This document shows positions 1 through 7,959 of a stretch of DNA of 22,390 nucleotides, in pieces; the stretch's first letter is position 1, and each line of letters opens with the position of its first letter. Origin of the DNA: a virus; IMG/VR virus record IMGVR_UViG_3300027637_000005, positions 1 to 22,390 of that record; one strand, given 5' to 3'. A program made the position numbers and the translations under genes. Under the pieces are notes generated by a model. That model was not told the DNA's origin, ran no database searches, and was given only the letters and a program-made list of their open reading frames with translations.

Positions 1-414
1 AGCGGCGCACGCCTGCCCGGGGATGCCGGTCCACAGCTCCAGGGCGAAGTTGGCCGTACCGGTCAGCTCCGAGTCGATGCGCCAGCCCACGGTGTCGGGG
101 GTCGGGGTGGCGTCGTTCACGACCAGCGGGTCACCGGTGACCATGTTCACGAAGAACGGGTCGGTGGTGCACAGCGTGATCGTGAGGTCAATCCACCGGA
201 ACGCCGGGTCTCCCTGGTCGTCGATGCAGAGGTCCCCGTTGGCGTCCGCCTGCTGGATCTCCTCGGGATCGAGGTAGTTCGGGGCGTTGGCCACGGTCAC
301 GAACGACTTGGTGACAAGCGTGGACGTGGGCCCTTCCACGGGCGCGCCACACTCGTCAAGACGCGTGATCCGCATCATCTTGCCCCGCGCCTGGGGGCGG
401 CAGAACGTAGCCAT
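1..414 (-). CDS. Probable major tail protein (3' end beyond window)
   Basis: Open frame of 138 codons that starts with ATG at 414 and runs off the left edge without a stop. The N-terminus reads MATFCRPQARGKMMRITRLD and the frame later carries alternating hydrophobic stretches of beta-rich character, such as FRWIDLTITLC and FALELWTG, with no membrane segment. The start is supported by AAGGAGGGG about 7 nt upstream, which lies in the last codons of the preceding gene. Position is the main functional clue: it is the third gene after the major capsid gene, where siphophages of actinomycetes usually encode connector proteins and then the tail-tube subunit. The beta-rich composition fits a tail tube protein. 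No decisive motif is visible, so a head-tail connector remains possible. Confidence 0.5.
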   Translation of the reverse strand, partial: MATFCRPQARGKMMRITRLDECGAPVEGPTSTLVTKSFVTVANAPNYLDPEEIQQADANGDLCIDDQGDPAFRWIDLTITLCTTDPFFVNMVTGDPLVVNDATPTPDTVGWRIDSELTGTANFALELWTGIPGQACAA

Positions 415-417
415 GGG

Positions 418-630
418 CTACCCCTCCTTCTTGTTCCGGGTGCGCCGGGTCGGCTTGGGGTCGGGCTGGGTGAAGCGTTCGGCGACGTACGGGGCCACGA
501 GGAATTCGGCCCCGCCGTGCGTCGTGCGGACGTGGTGCGGGTCGTCCGCCAGGGCGAGCAGCAGGATGGCCACCGCTCGCCTCTCGCCGGCCCCGGGGAT
601 GACCGGGACCCAGTCGGCTACCCCGCTCAT
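418..630 (-). CDS. Small head-tail connector-position protein (70 aa), unknown
   Basis: A 70-residue protein beginning MSGVADWVPVIPGAGERRAV. Its ATG overlaps the TGA of the upstream gene as ATGA (627-630), so it is probably translationally coupled. The middle is moderately hydrophobic (AVAILLLALADD) but contains acidic residues and is too short for a convincing membrane helix. The C-terminus is basic and ends NKKEG, whose codons supply the ribosome binding site of the next gene. Three bases separate its stop from the next start. I do not recognise the family. Its place between capsid and putative tail genes suggests a virion assembly role, as inference only. Confidence 0.7.
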   Translation of the reverse strand: MSGVADWVPVIPGAGERRAVAILLLALADDPHHVRTTHGGAEFLVAPYVAERFTQPDPKPTRRTRNKKEG

Positions 631-1496
631 ACCGGTACCGCCGGAGCCGTGGCCACGGCCGGAGCCGCCACCGGGATCTGAACGGCGAACACGGTGTCGC
701 ACAGCCACCGGTGCATCCACACGGTCTCCGCCAGCCCGTACCACTGGTTCAGGGTGCGGTCGAGCGTGGCCGCCGGATCGGGCTGGTCCACGGACGTCGA
801 CCACAGGTGCACGGCAGGCGTCATGAACGCCCACACGAACCCTGCGGCGGGCGCCACGTCGGCGGGGCCGGTGATGTCGTACCCGGCGCCGAAGGACCAG
901 ACGGAGCCGAGGGGCGTACGGAGCTGTCCCGCACCGCCCTGCCCCTCCACCATCTGCGCGTACTCCACAGCGCCCTGGGCCACGGTGGAGACGTGGATGG
1001 TGCCGACGTAGCCGTGAGCGCCGTAGAACGCGTTCTCCAGGGCGGAGACAGCGGCTCCGGCCCCGGGGGCCAGCGGAGTCACGACAGACGCCCCTGCGCC
1101 CGTGAGCGTGGGCGTGATGGCCAGACCGCCGCCGTCCCACACCACCGCTTCGAGTTGGTTCTGCACGCCGGCCCGGTAGCGGGCCTGCACCCGCCGCCGG
1201 ACGTCCGCCTGGGTGGTGCCGACTGTCCCGCACTTGTACGTGGCGACGAGCCAGTACGGGTCAGCCTCTACGTACTCGGTCCCCTCGGGGAATTCCTTCT
1301 CGGCGTGCGGCGGGGCGCACGTCGGGTCGTACGGGACCACGGACATGCCACAGTCCGGTGCCTCGAACTGGTAGCCCGAGGAGACGCCCCGTCCGTCGAG
1401 CGTGCCCACCGATGCGGCAGCCGTGAGCAGACCGTAGCGGCGTGCGGGCGGTGCCGGAGCGGTGATCTCCTGGTAGTTGCTCAGGATCCTTGCCAT
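627..1496 (-). CDS. Virion structural protein, possibly a second (pentamer-type) capsid protein
   Basis: 289 residues starting MARILSNYQEITAPAPPARR, with AGAAGGGAGGG upstream of the ATG. It follows the major capsid gene directly, after a hairpin. The protein is soluble and rich in Ala, Gly, Val and Pro. The C-terminal third (around WYGLAETVWMHRWLCDTVFA) ends in a hydrophobic beta-like segment that recalls the C-terminal strand of HK97-fold capsid proteins. Some actinophages encode separate capsid hexamer and pentamer proteins next to each other, and a 289-aa gene right after a 587-aa capsid gene fits that plan. No catalytic motif is seen. Structural role is likely from position; the pentamer assignment is a guess that a structure prediction could test. 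Confidence 0.5.
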   Translation of the reverse strand: MARILSNYQEITAPAPPARRYGLLTAAASVGTLDGRGVSSGYQFEAPDCGMSVVPYDPTCAPPHAEKEFPEGTEYVEADPYWLVATYKCGTVGTTQADVRRRVQARYRAGVQNQLEAVVWDGGGLAITPTLTGAGASVVTPLAPGAGAAVSALENAFYGAHGYVGTIHVSTVAQGAVEYAQMVEGQGGAGQLRTPLGSVWSFGAGYDITGPADVAPAAGFVWAFMTPAVHLWSTSVDQPDPAATLDRTLNQWYGLAETVWMHRWLCDTVFAVQIPVAAPAVATAPAVPV

Positions 1497-1525
1497 GTGT
1501 CCGTCCCTCCCTTCTGTTCCTGGGT

Positions 1526-1559
1526 GGCGCCCCCGTCAAGGACGAGGGACGGGGGCGCC
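1526..1559 (-). terminator. Hairpin after the major capsid gene (partial terminator)
   Basis: Perfect 12-bp inverted repeat GGCGCCCCCGTC / GACGGGGGCGCC (1526-1537 with 1548-1559) and a 10-nt loop, 14 bp beyond the capsid stop codon on the leftward transcript. There is no clear U-tract, which is common in high-GC actinomycete terminators. It probably stops part of the transcription, or protects the 3' end, so that capsid mRNA exceeds mRNA of the genes beyond. Confidence 0.65.
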
Positions 1560-1573
1560 GGATCAGGGGTGGG

Positions 1574-3337
1574 TTACGCCGCCGGAGCTGCGCAGGACGT
1601 GTAGACCTGGTGACCGGTGGCGCCCGAGGGGCAGGCGTTGGCGGTGTAGAGGCGGACCTCACCGCACGGGAAGATCGGGGCGTAGCCCTCCTCCATGAAC
1701 AGCGCCGTGTAGAGGTTCTGGCGCAGGTTCGTGGAGTCGTACACGTTGGTCAGGGTCACGACGTCCTGACGCGCCAGGACGATGGCGCCCGCCGGGTAGA
1801 TCAGGAACTGCACGGTGGTCGGCAGGCCGGTGATCGGGACGATGGGGGCCGTGATGTCGCCGGGGCCCGCAGGCAGGTTGGACTGGGCGTCCTGCCAGCC
1901 ACGGATGAACTGCGGGCGGACGTTGCGGACGGAGAACCAGTTCATGATCGTGGCGTTCGCCAGGGCGAAGGGGTCGGCGTGCCACGCGTTGCGGCGGCCG
2001 ATGTCGGCGCGCCACTGCGCCAGCACCCACTGCGGGAGGATCACCTCCAGCACCCGGTTCTCGCTCATCTGCTCGCGGTAGCGCATGTCGATGGCGGCGA
2101 TGTCGACGGCGGCCAGGATGGAGGAGACGGCCGAGGTGTCGGCGGTCTCGCCCACACCACCCGCGCCCTGGGCGGGGATGACGATGGCGGCACCGGCCTG
2201 GGTCAGGATCTGGTTGATGACGTCCTCGTTCACCTCCCGCTCGTGCTTCAGGGTGAGGCCGTCGATGAGGGCGGCGACGTTCTCCCGGTAGCCCACGTCC
2301 TGAAGGAAGGAGCCGGTGATGCAGGTCACGGCCACGTCGAGACGGCGGTCCGTGAAGGTGGGGCACGGAAGCTCGGTGCAGTTCTTCGGGGTGTCCGCGA
2401 TGACCTGGGCCTCAGTGAGGCGCGTGAACGACGTCAGGGACGCGTCCATGATCTGCGCCCAGGACCAGTCGTTGGTGTAGTTGATGCCGCCACGCGGGGC
2501 CGTGGTCGTGGGCAGGTCGAGAAGGCCGTCCGACTCCCAGAGGGAGCACAGCTCGTAGCGGTTCTCCGACGGGGCGCACCAGCCGGCGGCGGCGGTGAGG
2601 GCACCCATGCTGTCCCCGCCTCGCTTGACGGAGTCCTGCCAGGACTTCATCAGGGAGCCGCCCGTGAGCCGCTCCTGCGAGCGGGCGTGGCTGAGGACGC
2701 CAGCGTCGTGCTCCCGATCGCCGGTCAGGGTCAGCTCGGCGCCACGGTCACGGGAGAAGGTGGCGAGGGCCCGCTCCGCCTTGATGCCGCCGCCGACCCG
2801 GGACGTGCCGAACTGGCCGAAGAGCCGGGCGGACGCCTCACCGATCTGGCGGACCGTGGTGGGCGTGCCCGCCTGGTGACCGAGGACGCCAGCGGCGTCG
2901 GCGGAGAGCTGCACCGTGATTCGGTCGCCCTTCGGCTCCGCCTTGGTGGGCTCCGGACGGGCCTGTGCGGCCATCTGGGACACGCTGGGAACAGGGGCCG
3001 CCGGGGCGACCGGCTCCGCCTGCGGGGCAACCACAGGCTCCGCCGGGGCCACGGGGGCCGGCTCCGCGAGCGGGGTCACGGAGGAGAACACGTCCTTGGC
3101 CGCCTGCACCGCCTGAGCGGCGCTCTCACGGCTCGCCAGCTCCGCCTGGAGGGTGGGGAGCGCAGCGGAGAGTTCGAGCAGCTCCGCAGCGGCTCCGGGC
3201 TCCTCGGAGGCGGAGAGTTCCTGACCCCGGGTCGCCACGCGGTTGAACTCGGCGCGCAGCTCCGCGTCAGTGGCCGTGGCGGCGTTGAACGCCTGCGGCT
3301 CCGCAGCGGGGGTCTCGGGGGTGGTCGGGTCTGCCAT
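1574..3337 (-). CDS. Major capsid protein with N-terminal scaffold-like domain
   Basis: 587 residues, start ATG at 3337 behind GAGAGGAG. Three parts are visible. Residues about 1-95 are Ala/Glu-rich and predicted helical or coiled coil, resembling the delta or scaffolding domain of HK97-type capsid precursors. Residues about 93-135 form a low-complexity Ala/Pro/Val linker. The remainder, best ordered from about residue 230, is the capsid body, with conserved-looking pieces such as LPTTTAPRGGINYTNDW and ERYLA-like helix-rich segments. Fusion of the scaffold explains the length; HK97-fold subunits without it are usually 300-400 residues. The capsid protease encoded upstream would remove the N-terminal part after shell assembly. 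The gene sits behind its own 432-bp control region and is followed by a hairpin, so it is probably expressed as a strong late unit. Confidence 0.85.
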   Translation of the reverse strand: MADPTTPETPAAEPQAFNAATATDAELRAEFNRVATRGQELSASEEPGAAAELLELSAALPTLQAELASRESAAQAVQAAKDVFSSVTPLAEPAPVAPAEPVVAPQAEPVAPAAPVPSVSQMAAQARPEPTKAEPKGDRITVQLSADAAGVLGHQAGTPTTVRQIGEASARLFGQFGTSRVGGGIKAERALATFSRDRGAELTLTGDREHDAGVLSHARSQERLTGGSLMKSWQDSVKRGGDSMGALTAAAGWCAPSENRYELCSLWESDGLLDLPTTTAPRGGINYTNDWSWAQIMDASLTSFTRLTEAQVIADTPKNCTELPCPTFTDRRLDVAVTCITGSFLQDVGYRENVAALIDGLTLKHEREVNEDVINQILTQAGAAIVIPAQGAGGVGETADTSAVSSILAAVDIAAIDMRYREQMSENRVLEVILPQWVLAQWRADIGRRNAWHADPFALANATIMNWFSVRNVRPQFIRGWQDAQSNLPAGPGDITAPIVPITGLPTTVQFLIYPAGAIVLARQDVVTLTNVYDSTNLRQNLYTALFMEEGYAPIFPCGEVRLYTANACPSGATGHQVYTSCAAPAA

Positions 3338-3475
3338 GGCGGGGCTCCTCTCGATCGGCAGACGGACAGTTCACGTCGCACGGATCGGCCCACAGCCAGC
3401 ACCCAAGCTGACCCCAAGACTACGCCCTCGCGGATTGTCACGCTAGGTAGTGGTTGAAAGCTGTACGGAATAGGC

Positions 3476-3586
3476 GTGTGCCGGGTTGTGCCGGATGTGC
3501 CGGGACCTCCGGATCATCTCTCACGTAAGGCTCTAACACTCTGATGATCGGAGCTTCCCGGCACATCCGGCACAGTGACTGCACAC
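3476..3586 (-). promoter_or_regulatory. Copy A of the 111-bp facing-tandem element (TGTGCCGGR units)
   Basis: Two tandems of a 9-bp unit face each other. TGTGCCGGG, TGTGCCGGA and TGTGCCGGG lie at 3477-3485, 3487-3495 and 3496-3504; their reverse complements CCCGGCACA and TCCGGCACA lie at 3557-3565 and 3566-3574. The inner edges are 52 bp apart. Each arm continues inward with a CTCCG-ATCATC-like extension, and a CTGCACAC box lies 4 bp outside the right arm. Read leftward, the element aligns with copy B read rightward, so both point the same way relative to the gene they precede. It lies 139 bp from the capsid start and is probably an operator or activator region. Confidence 0.8.
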
Positions 3587-3712
3587 TTTGCGTTTCCGCA
3601 GGTCAGGGCGTTTTGGGCAGAAGTCGATTTGTGACGGTTCCTCCTCTTAGGCTGTCTAACGATTAGCGATCGCAACCAGAATGCAAACCTCCGCTCCTCC
3701 CCGGACACACCT

Positions 3713-3753
3713 CGGGCCCCGAAGCGGCACGCAGAGTGCACACCCGGGGCCCG
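3713..3753 (-). terminator. Terminator-like hairpin before the capsid control region
   Basis: Inverted repeat CGGGCCCCG / CGGGGCCCG (3713-3721 with 3745-3753), with a smaller GCAC/GTGC stem inside the 23-nt loop. It follows the tandem TAG stops of the gene ending at 3770 in the leftward direction. It would end transcription from the packaging and head operon and separate it from the capsid promoter region. Confidence 0.6.
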
Positions 3754-3769
3754 TCACCCTTGGCCACTA

Positions 3770-3931
3770 CTACTTCTTCGGCGCCACCATCCGGAAGGTC
3801 CCGCCGCCCTTGGCGATGATCCTGCGGCGAACCTCCATGACCCCCGACGTGGCCGGGAGCTGCTCGGTGGACCCGTCCTTGTAGGTGATCAGATAGTCCT
3901 GCTTCGGCTTGGCCGCTCCACAGCAGGCCAT
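3770..3931 (-). CDS. Small Cys-start phage protein (53 aa)
   Basis: Begins MACCGAAKPKQDYLITYKDG and ends in a basic tail, followed by two adjacent TAG stops. The start at 3931 is chosen over an upstream in-frame start because AGAGGAGAG sits just before it and because the longer form would overlap the Acb2-like gene. A CC pair near the N-terminus, a YKDGS turn, and a later KGGGTFRMV segment give the look of small actinophage proteins with a Cys-rich start and an xGGT motif (possibly the DUF7196-type family, from memory). It follows the Acb2-like gene after 1 base and is the last gene before the terminator. Function unknown. Confidence 0.8.
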   Translation of the reverse strand: MACCGAAKPKQDYLITYKDGSTEQLPATSGVMEVRRRIIAKGGGTFRMVAPKK

Positions 3932-3932
3932 G

Positions 3933-4151
3933 TCAGCTCTCCTCTCGTGCGATGGCGGCGTTCGCCCAGAACACCGCTTCTTCGATCTTCGTGAGTGCCA
4001 GGGACCGTTCACGACTATCCGGCGCCACCTGGAGCACCTTGACCGTCATGGCGTACCCCGCGTCCCGTACCGCTTCGTGGCACGACTCCGCGTCCTCGTC
4101 CGGCTGGTAGGCCGAGAACCGTCCTCGCAGGCCTTCGTAGTCGATGGTCAC
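3933..4151 (-). CDS. acb2: Acb2-like anti-CBASS cyclic-nucleotide sponge (72 aa)
   Basis: The C-terminal half carries the signature of the Acb2 family (DUF7681 / Acb2-Tad1 annotations in phages): P44-D-S-R-E, then SLALTKIEEAVFWANAAIAR at residues 50-69. Acb2 proteins are small helical proteins that form hexamers and bind cyclic di- and trinucleotides, blocking activation of CBASS effectors. The start is GTG at 4151, which makes a GTGA overlap with the protease stop and has GGAAGG 6 nt upstream; an ATG at 4187 is in frame but has a poorer site. Length fits the family. Its place between head genes means it would be made with virion proteins, a position reported for acb2 genes in other phages. 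The assignment rests on motif recall, not a search. Confidence 0.8.
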   Translation of the reverse strand: MTIDYEGLRGRFSAYQPDEDAESCHEAVRDAGYAMTVKVLQVAPDSRERSLALTKIEEAVFWANAAIAREES

Positions 4152-5332
4152 GCTCGTCCTTCCGTTGTCGCCTGCGCCCATGCCCACCTGGCACGAGCCG
4201 TCTCAAGGCCCCCAGTACGTGTGACGGAGGCGTACGGCCGTGTGGCGTCCTTCCATGACCCCTCCACGGGCGTGATGCCGAACGACGCGATCAGCGTCCG
4301 TTGCGCTCCGTGGGCGAACGCCACGCGCGCCCGTGGCACCGGGAAGCCTGGGGTGTTCACGGAGCACACGGCGATCAGCTCAAGCTGGCCTCCGATCCAC
4401 CGCCAGTCACCCGAGACGGGCGAGGACTTGAACACCTCCACCGCCTCCGGCTTGGCGTCTGGGAGGATCCAGCCCGCCACCCAGATGCCGAACTCGTCCT
4501 CTCCCGCCACGACCTTGGCCACGCGTGCGTCCACGTCGTCGTAGTGGTCCTGGGCGGCCCGGAAGGCAAGCTGCGGGTCGGCATGGCGAGGACCCGCCAC
4601 GAGCGTGCCCACGGGCAGCACACCCCCGCCCTGCACCTCCTGCGCCGACACGTGGAAGTGGCTGTAGTCGCTGTGCCCCATCGGAGGCGTGACGCACCCG
4701 GGCAGGCCCACGTGGCAGGTGTCCCTACCCCCGATGTGCCCGAACACCCGGCCCGTGTCGCTGATCGTCAGGGGGGTGAGCTGATCCAGGTCCGGCTGGG
4801 AGAACCACTCCAGCGGCGGGAGCGGGGAAGCTTCGGAGCGCGCCGAAGCCATGAGGAACCCATAGTCCCCCGCCACCCCGACCGGCTCCGCCTCCACGGC
4901 CCCGCCCACGCCCATCGGCTCCGCCGGAACCGGGTCGAGCGTCAGCGACACGTCGGCGAAAGCGGGGATGGCCACGAGCGTGGCGCCAGCCACCCGCCAC
5001 CGCGTGACGACGATGCGCTCCTCGGCGTCCATGACGTACTCGATGTCGTCCAGGTCGACGCTGGGGCCGATGACGCCGGCCTCCAGTTGCTCGATGACCT
5101 CCCAGGGCGCTGACTCCAGCATCGACCCCGTGGCCGTCACCATGCCGTCTGCGATGCGCAGGGTCTCGATGCGGGCCACCACCTGGCTTCCGCCGTGGCC
5201 GTCGTCGGAGAGCTGCTGCCAGCTCAACGGGAGCGGCAGGGTACGGCTGGAGCCTCCCGCCGGGTCGATGATGCGTCCGTCCCCCGTGGGGACTCCCAGC
5301 CGTGCGAGCACGGCCGTCCATGTGCGTGTCAC
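4148..5332 (-). CDS. Capsid maturation protease
   Basis: 394 residues; GTG start overlaps the upstream stop as GTGA (5329-5332). The N-terminal region fits the HK97-type prohead protease pattern: GHGGSQVVARIETL with H46, then GVIGPSVDLDD with S91, a plausible catalytic His/Ser pair. The C-terminal half has a block typical of actinophage capsid proteases: HYDDVDARVAKVV and GIWVAGWILP (residues about 263-291), then SGDWRWIGGQLELIAVCSVN (307-326) and PGFPVPR. The protein should cleave the scaffold-like N-terminus of the capsid subunit inside the prohead. Order after portal and MuF-like genes is standard. The linker between the halves (about 135-200) is unusually Gly/Ala/Pro-rich. Assignment is secure at family level; the catalytic residues are inferred. 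Confidence 0.8.
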   Translation of the reverse strand: MTRTWTAVLARLGVPTGDGRIIDPAGGSSRTLPLPLSWQQLSDDGHGGSQVVARIETLRIADGMVTATGSMLESAPWEVIEQLEAGVIGPSVDLDDIEYVMDAEERIVVTRWRVAGATLVAIPAFADVSLTLDPVPAEPMGVGGAVEAEPVGVAGDYGFLMASARSEASPLPPLEWFSQPDLDQLTPLTISDTGRVFGHIGGRDTCHVGLPGCVTPPMGHSDYSHFHVSAQEVQGGGVLPVGTLVAGPRHADPQLAFRAAQDHYDDVDARVAKVVAGEDEFGIWVAGWILPDAKPEAVEVFKSSPVSGDWRWIGGQLELIAVCSVNTPGFPVPRARVAFAHGAQRTLIASFGITPVEGSWKDATRPYASVTRTGGLETARARWAWAQATTEGRA

Positions 5333-6126
5333 GGTCTCTGCCTCTCTGTCCAGTCGATCGTCTCACCGAGGACCACCGGCAGCATGGTGCAACGACAGTT
5401 GATCACCTCGGCCGCAGGGCCCCGGGGGTCTCCCGGGAACAGAAGCTGCGCCCCGCCCACCCGGAACGGCTCCCGCAGGAGTGTGCGTTGCTGGTCGGCC
5501 ACCGTGTGGGTGGGGCGGGTCCGGCTGTCCTCGGTGGCGATCCACTGCTTGAACGGGGCCGGGTCGCCCCGCTGTTCGGCCTCCAGCTCCGCCGCCCGGA
5601 ACACCCCCGCGTTGACGGCTCCGATCGTCTCGGTGCGCGCCACGGTCACCGCCCGGTGGGGCCAGCGCTCGCTGCCGGTGGCGGTGAGGACCACATTGAC
5701 CCGCTGTGCAATGTCGGGGATCGACTCCTGGTCACGGATGCCCCGCTCGATCTCGGCGACGACCAAGGCGTACACCTCATCCGGCAGACGGACCAGCCGG
5801 TTGCCGGACTCGTTCAGGTAATTGGCTACCCAAGGATCCCCAGACGGGTCACTTGTCCCGTTAACACGTCGCCATGCGTCACCGAGAATCCCACCGATAA
5901 CGGGCATAACCTCCACGTTGACCTGGTCCGTCCAGTACTCCGTGTGGTCGCTCACCCGGGACGGCTCCACGCCTCCGTCCCGTACGACGGAGGAGCGCAC
6001 CCGGTCGAGCCACCGGGTCAGGGACCGGAACCAGGTGCGCGCCACCCGCTCCTCCCCCTCCCGGATGAACGCCTGCGCCCGCAGGCGCCTGGGGAGCCCC
6101 TCGTCGTCAAGGGGTGGCGTGGTCAC
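5329..6126 (-). CDS. MuF-like minor capsid protein
   Basis: 265 residues starting at GTG 6126, overlapping the portal stop as GTGA (6123-6126). A longer in-frame reading extends inside the portal gene but has no family-like content, so the short form is chosen. The C-terminal part is a Mu gpF-type domain (about 160-252): VARTETIGAVNAG, FKQWIATEDSRTRPTH at 192-207, and NCRCTMLP at 243-250. MuF proteins sit at the portal vertex, help assembly and may be injected. Here the MuF domain is terminal and no toxin or ADP-ribosyltransferase domain is fused. The N-terminal 150 residues are helical and probably bind portal. The neighbours (portal before, protease after) confirm the call. Confidence 0.85.
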   Translation of the reverse strand: MTTPPLDDEGLPRRLRAQAFIREGEERVARTWFRSLTRWLDRVRSSVVRDGGVEPSRVSDHTEYWTDQVNVEVMPVIGGILGDAWRRVNGTSDPSGDPWVANYLNESGNRLVRLPDEVYALVVAEIERGIRDQESIPDIAQRVNVVLTATGSERWPHRAVTVARTETIGAVNAGVFRAAELEAEQRGDPAPFKQWIATEDSRTRPTHTVADQQRTLLREPFRVGGAQLLFPGDPRGPAAEVINCRCTMLPVVLGETIDWTERQRP

Positions 6127-7955
6127 CGCAGGAACCGCTTCAGGTGGTCCCGGCTGTGCGGACGTTGCGCCACGATGCGCCCCGCCGCGTAGCCGTACAG
6201 GGCTTCCTTCAGCTCGTCCCGGCCCCACCCGAAGGCGTCCGCCACCGCGTCGGAGAACTGGAAGGAGTCGGTGAGGAGAGCGTCCGTACGCCCCGCCCCG
6301 GCGATTACCGTGTGCAGCTCGTGCTTGGGCGTGGAGGCGAACTGGCCCCTGTTCTCCCGGGTGAGGAGCCGGCCTCCGGCACGCGACAGGGCGTCGTACA
6401 CAAGCAGCTCGGCAGCGGCCACGAGCCCTTCGGGGACGTCCTCCGCCTCCGGTTCCTCGCCCTCCGTGGCGGGCAGCGCACGGGGCTCCGAGGGTGCCGG
6501 GGCGCTGGGCTCCAGCTCCCCGCCCTCGATCTCTCCACTGACCCCGGTGGCGGCAGGGGCGATGACGATGTCCAGGCCCAGGGCGCGCGCCACGTTGGGG
6601 TCGGACAGGAGCGTGGGGGCCCCGATGACGATGCGCTCCAGGAAGCGCTGCGTGTACTCGGTCTCGTCCGGCGCCGCGTCCTCGGGTACGCCGTTCTCGT
6701 CCAGCATGTACTTGTTGGAGATGAGGATGCGGTCGTGGAGGTCCCGCAGGTTCTCGGTGTCGTCGGGGCGCGCCACGATGGCCGTGGTGTCCCACCCGAT
6801 CTCGTAGCCCAGGGCGTCATCCGGAGACATGCCCATGGCCACGAGCGCCGGACGGAACCACTGCTCCGTGATCGCGTCGCCCAACTCTTTCAGGAGCGGT
6901 TCAATGTAGATCTTGTAGGTGGACTCCTCCACCTGCCACGCGGACCAGTGGTTCGACTCGCCCTGGGTTCCCGCCGCCACGTCCCGGGGCATGTCGAGCG
7001 TGGCCGCCAGACGGCGCAGGGCGTCCTGACGCAGCTCCACCACCGACGTCACGAACTCCGACGCGGTGTCGATGTACGCCGCCGCACCCCCGGAAGCGAT
7101 GAGTTCGCCGGGGGCGTTGAACGCCATCGGCACCACGGCGGACGGCGTGCCGGGCTGTTGAATGCCGATCTCGGCCACGGACAGCAGCTCATCCATGAAC
7201 GCGAGCGCCGTGGTCTCGTGCTCGCCCTTGGGGAAGTCCAGCTCGTTGGCGAGGGCCAGCAGGCCCGCCGTGGAGAGGCGGGAGTCGAGCCGTGCGGCGA
7301 TGTTCTGGGAGGTCTTCTCGATCTCCCGGCAGATGGGCAGCGCAGGCCGGGCCGCCGAGTCGGGCTGGAGCGGCTCCGCCGGGTGGGGGCACCAGACCCG
7401 GAACAGACGGGCCTTCGGGTCCAACGTGACGTCCATCCCCGTCTTGGGGTGGGCGTACTCCCAGTGCGCGTCGGGCCCGGTGCCCTTCGCCTTGACCTTC
7501 GACGGGGGCAGCACGATCCACTCGTCGGGCTGGGGGACACCACGGATTGCGGGCTGGGGGTTGACGATGACCCAGGCCTCACCGGGCACCTGCCAGCACA
7601 GGGCGAGGACGCGCAGCAGGCCGGCGCGCTTGGCCGCACCGCCCAGGACCTGTGCCGCCGCTGAGACCGCCTTGGCGTTGTCGGTGGGGCCGGTGGGCTT
7701 CCCGGTCTCCCTGTCCAGCTCGGTGGCGTGGATGTCGGCCTGACTGATCGCGTTGGCGATCCAGACCAGCGGGGACCGGAACTCTCCGATGACGTCGAAG
7801 AAGTACCAGCCCTCCCGCTGCCAGTCGGAGTTGGAGTGCGTGCGCCGCATCCGGTTGGCCTTGACGACCCCCGGACCGCTCATGGGCATGGCAGCCGCCG
7901 TGACGGCACGCCCCGGGGGCGCTGCCTCCGACCGCTTGTTGCGGAAGATCGCCAC
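6123..7955 (-). CDS. Portal protein
   Basis: 610 residues, GTG start at 7955 with AGAGGTAG upstream. It forms the dodecameric ring at the packaging vertex through which DNA is pumped and to which the tail connector attaches. Visible pieces typical of actinophage portals include an N-terminal basic leader, the motif SDWQREGWYFFDVIGEFRSP (about 43-62), PGEAWVIVNP (about 124-133), a central helical stem with DALRRLAATLDMPRDVAAG, and an acidic, Pro/Glu-rich C-terminal region (about 480-520) before a last helical part. It lies between the TerL/DUF1360 pair and the MuF-like gene, the usual order. Size is at the upper end of the family range. No frameshift is seen. Confidence 0.85.
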   Translation of the reverse strand: MAIFRNKRSEAAPPGRAVTAAAMPMSGPGVVKANRMRRTHSNSDWQREGWYFFDVIGEFRSPLVWIANAISQADIHATELDRETGKPTGPTDNAKAVSAAAQVLGGAAKRAGLLRVLALCWQVPGEAWVIVNPQPAIRGVPQPDEWIVLPPSKVKAKGTGPDAHWEYAHPKTGMDVTLDPKARLFRVWCPHPAEPLQPDSAARPALPICREIEKTSQNIAARLDSRLSTAGLLALANELDFPKGEHETTALAFMDELLSVAEIGIQQPGTPSAVVPMAFNAPGELIASGGAAAYIDTASEFVTSVVELRQDALRRLAATLDMPRDVAAGTQGESNHWSAWQVEESTYKIYIEPLLKELGDAITEQWFRPALVAMGMSPDDALGYEIGWDTTAIVARPDDTENLRDLHDRILISNKYMLDENGVPEDAAPDETEYTQRFLERIVIGAPTLLSDPNVARALGLDIVIAPAATGVSGEIEGGELEPSAPAPSEPRALPATEGEEPEAEDVPEGLVAAAELLVYDALSRAGGRLLTRENRGQFASTPKHELHTVIAGAGRTDALLTDSFQFSDAVADAFGWGRDELKEALYGYAAGRIVAQRPHSRDHLKRFLR

Positions 7956-7959
7956 CGCT

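Larger units (their letters stand above)
3338..3769. other. Intergenic control region upstream of the capsid gene
   Basis: A 432-bp stretch with no convincing gene. From right to left it holds a terminator-like hairpin (3713-3753); a short AT-richer patch with the palindromes CTAA-CGA-TTAG (3656-3666) and GCGATCGC (3666-3673); an orphan purine-rich SD-like run on the minus strand (3636-3646) with no start codon after it; the 111-bp repeat element (3476-3586); and about 130 bp of leader before the capsid ribosome binding site. A leftward late promoter is expected here, but I could not assign -10 and -35 boxes with confidence. Confidence 0.6.

Noticed and set aside
1490-3457. Long open frame on the plus strand opposite the capsid gene
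   Set aside because: Arg/Gly/Val-rich antisense reading produced by GC-rich codon bias; no ribosome binding site logic or domain, while the minus strand is clearly a capsid protein.
3476-3586. Attachment site (attP) of a serine integrase
   Set aside because: The inverted arms suggested it, but the same element occurs twice in the window with operon-facing orientation, and no integrase is present.
3636-3646. Strong SD-like run on the minus strand
   Set aside because: No start codon follows at usable distance, so it is recorded only as an orphan purine run.
3514-3741. Possible 75-aa gene in the capsid control region
   Set aside because: Overlaps repeat element A and the terminator-like hairpin, has no ribosome binding site at its start and reads as random basic sequence.
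5329-6795. Extended form of the MuF-like protein reaching into the portal gene
   Set aside because: The extra residues are an out-of-frame reading of portal; the GTGA overlap at 6123-6126 gives the natural start.
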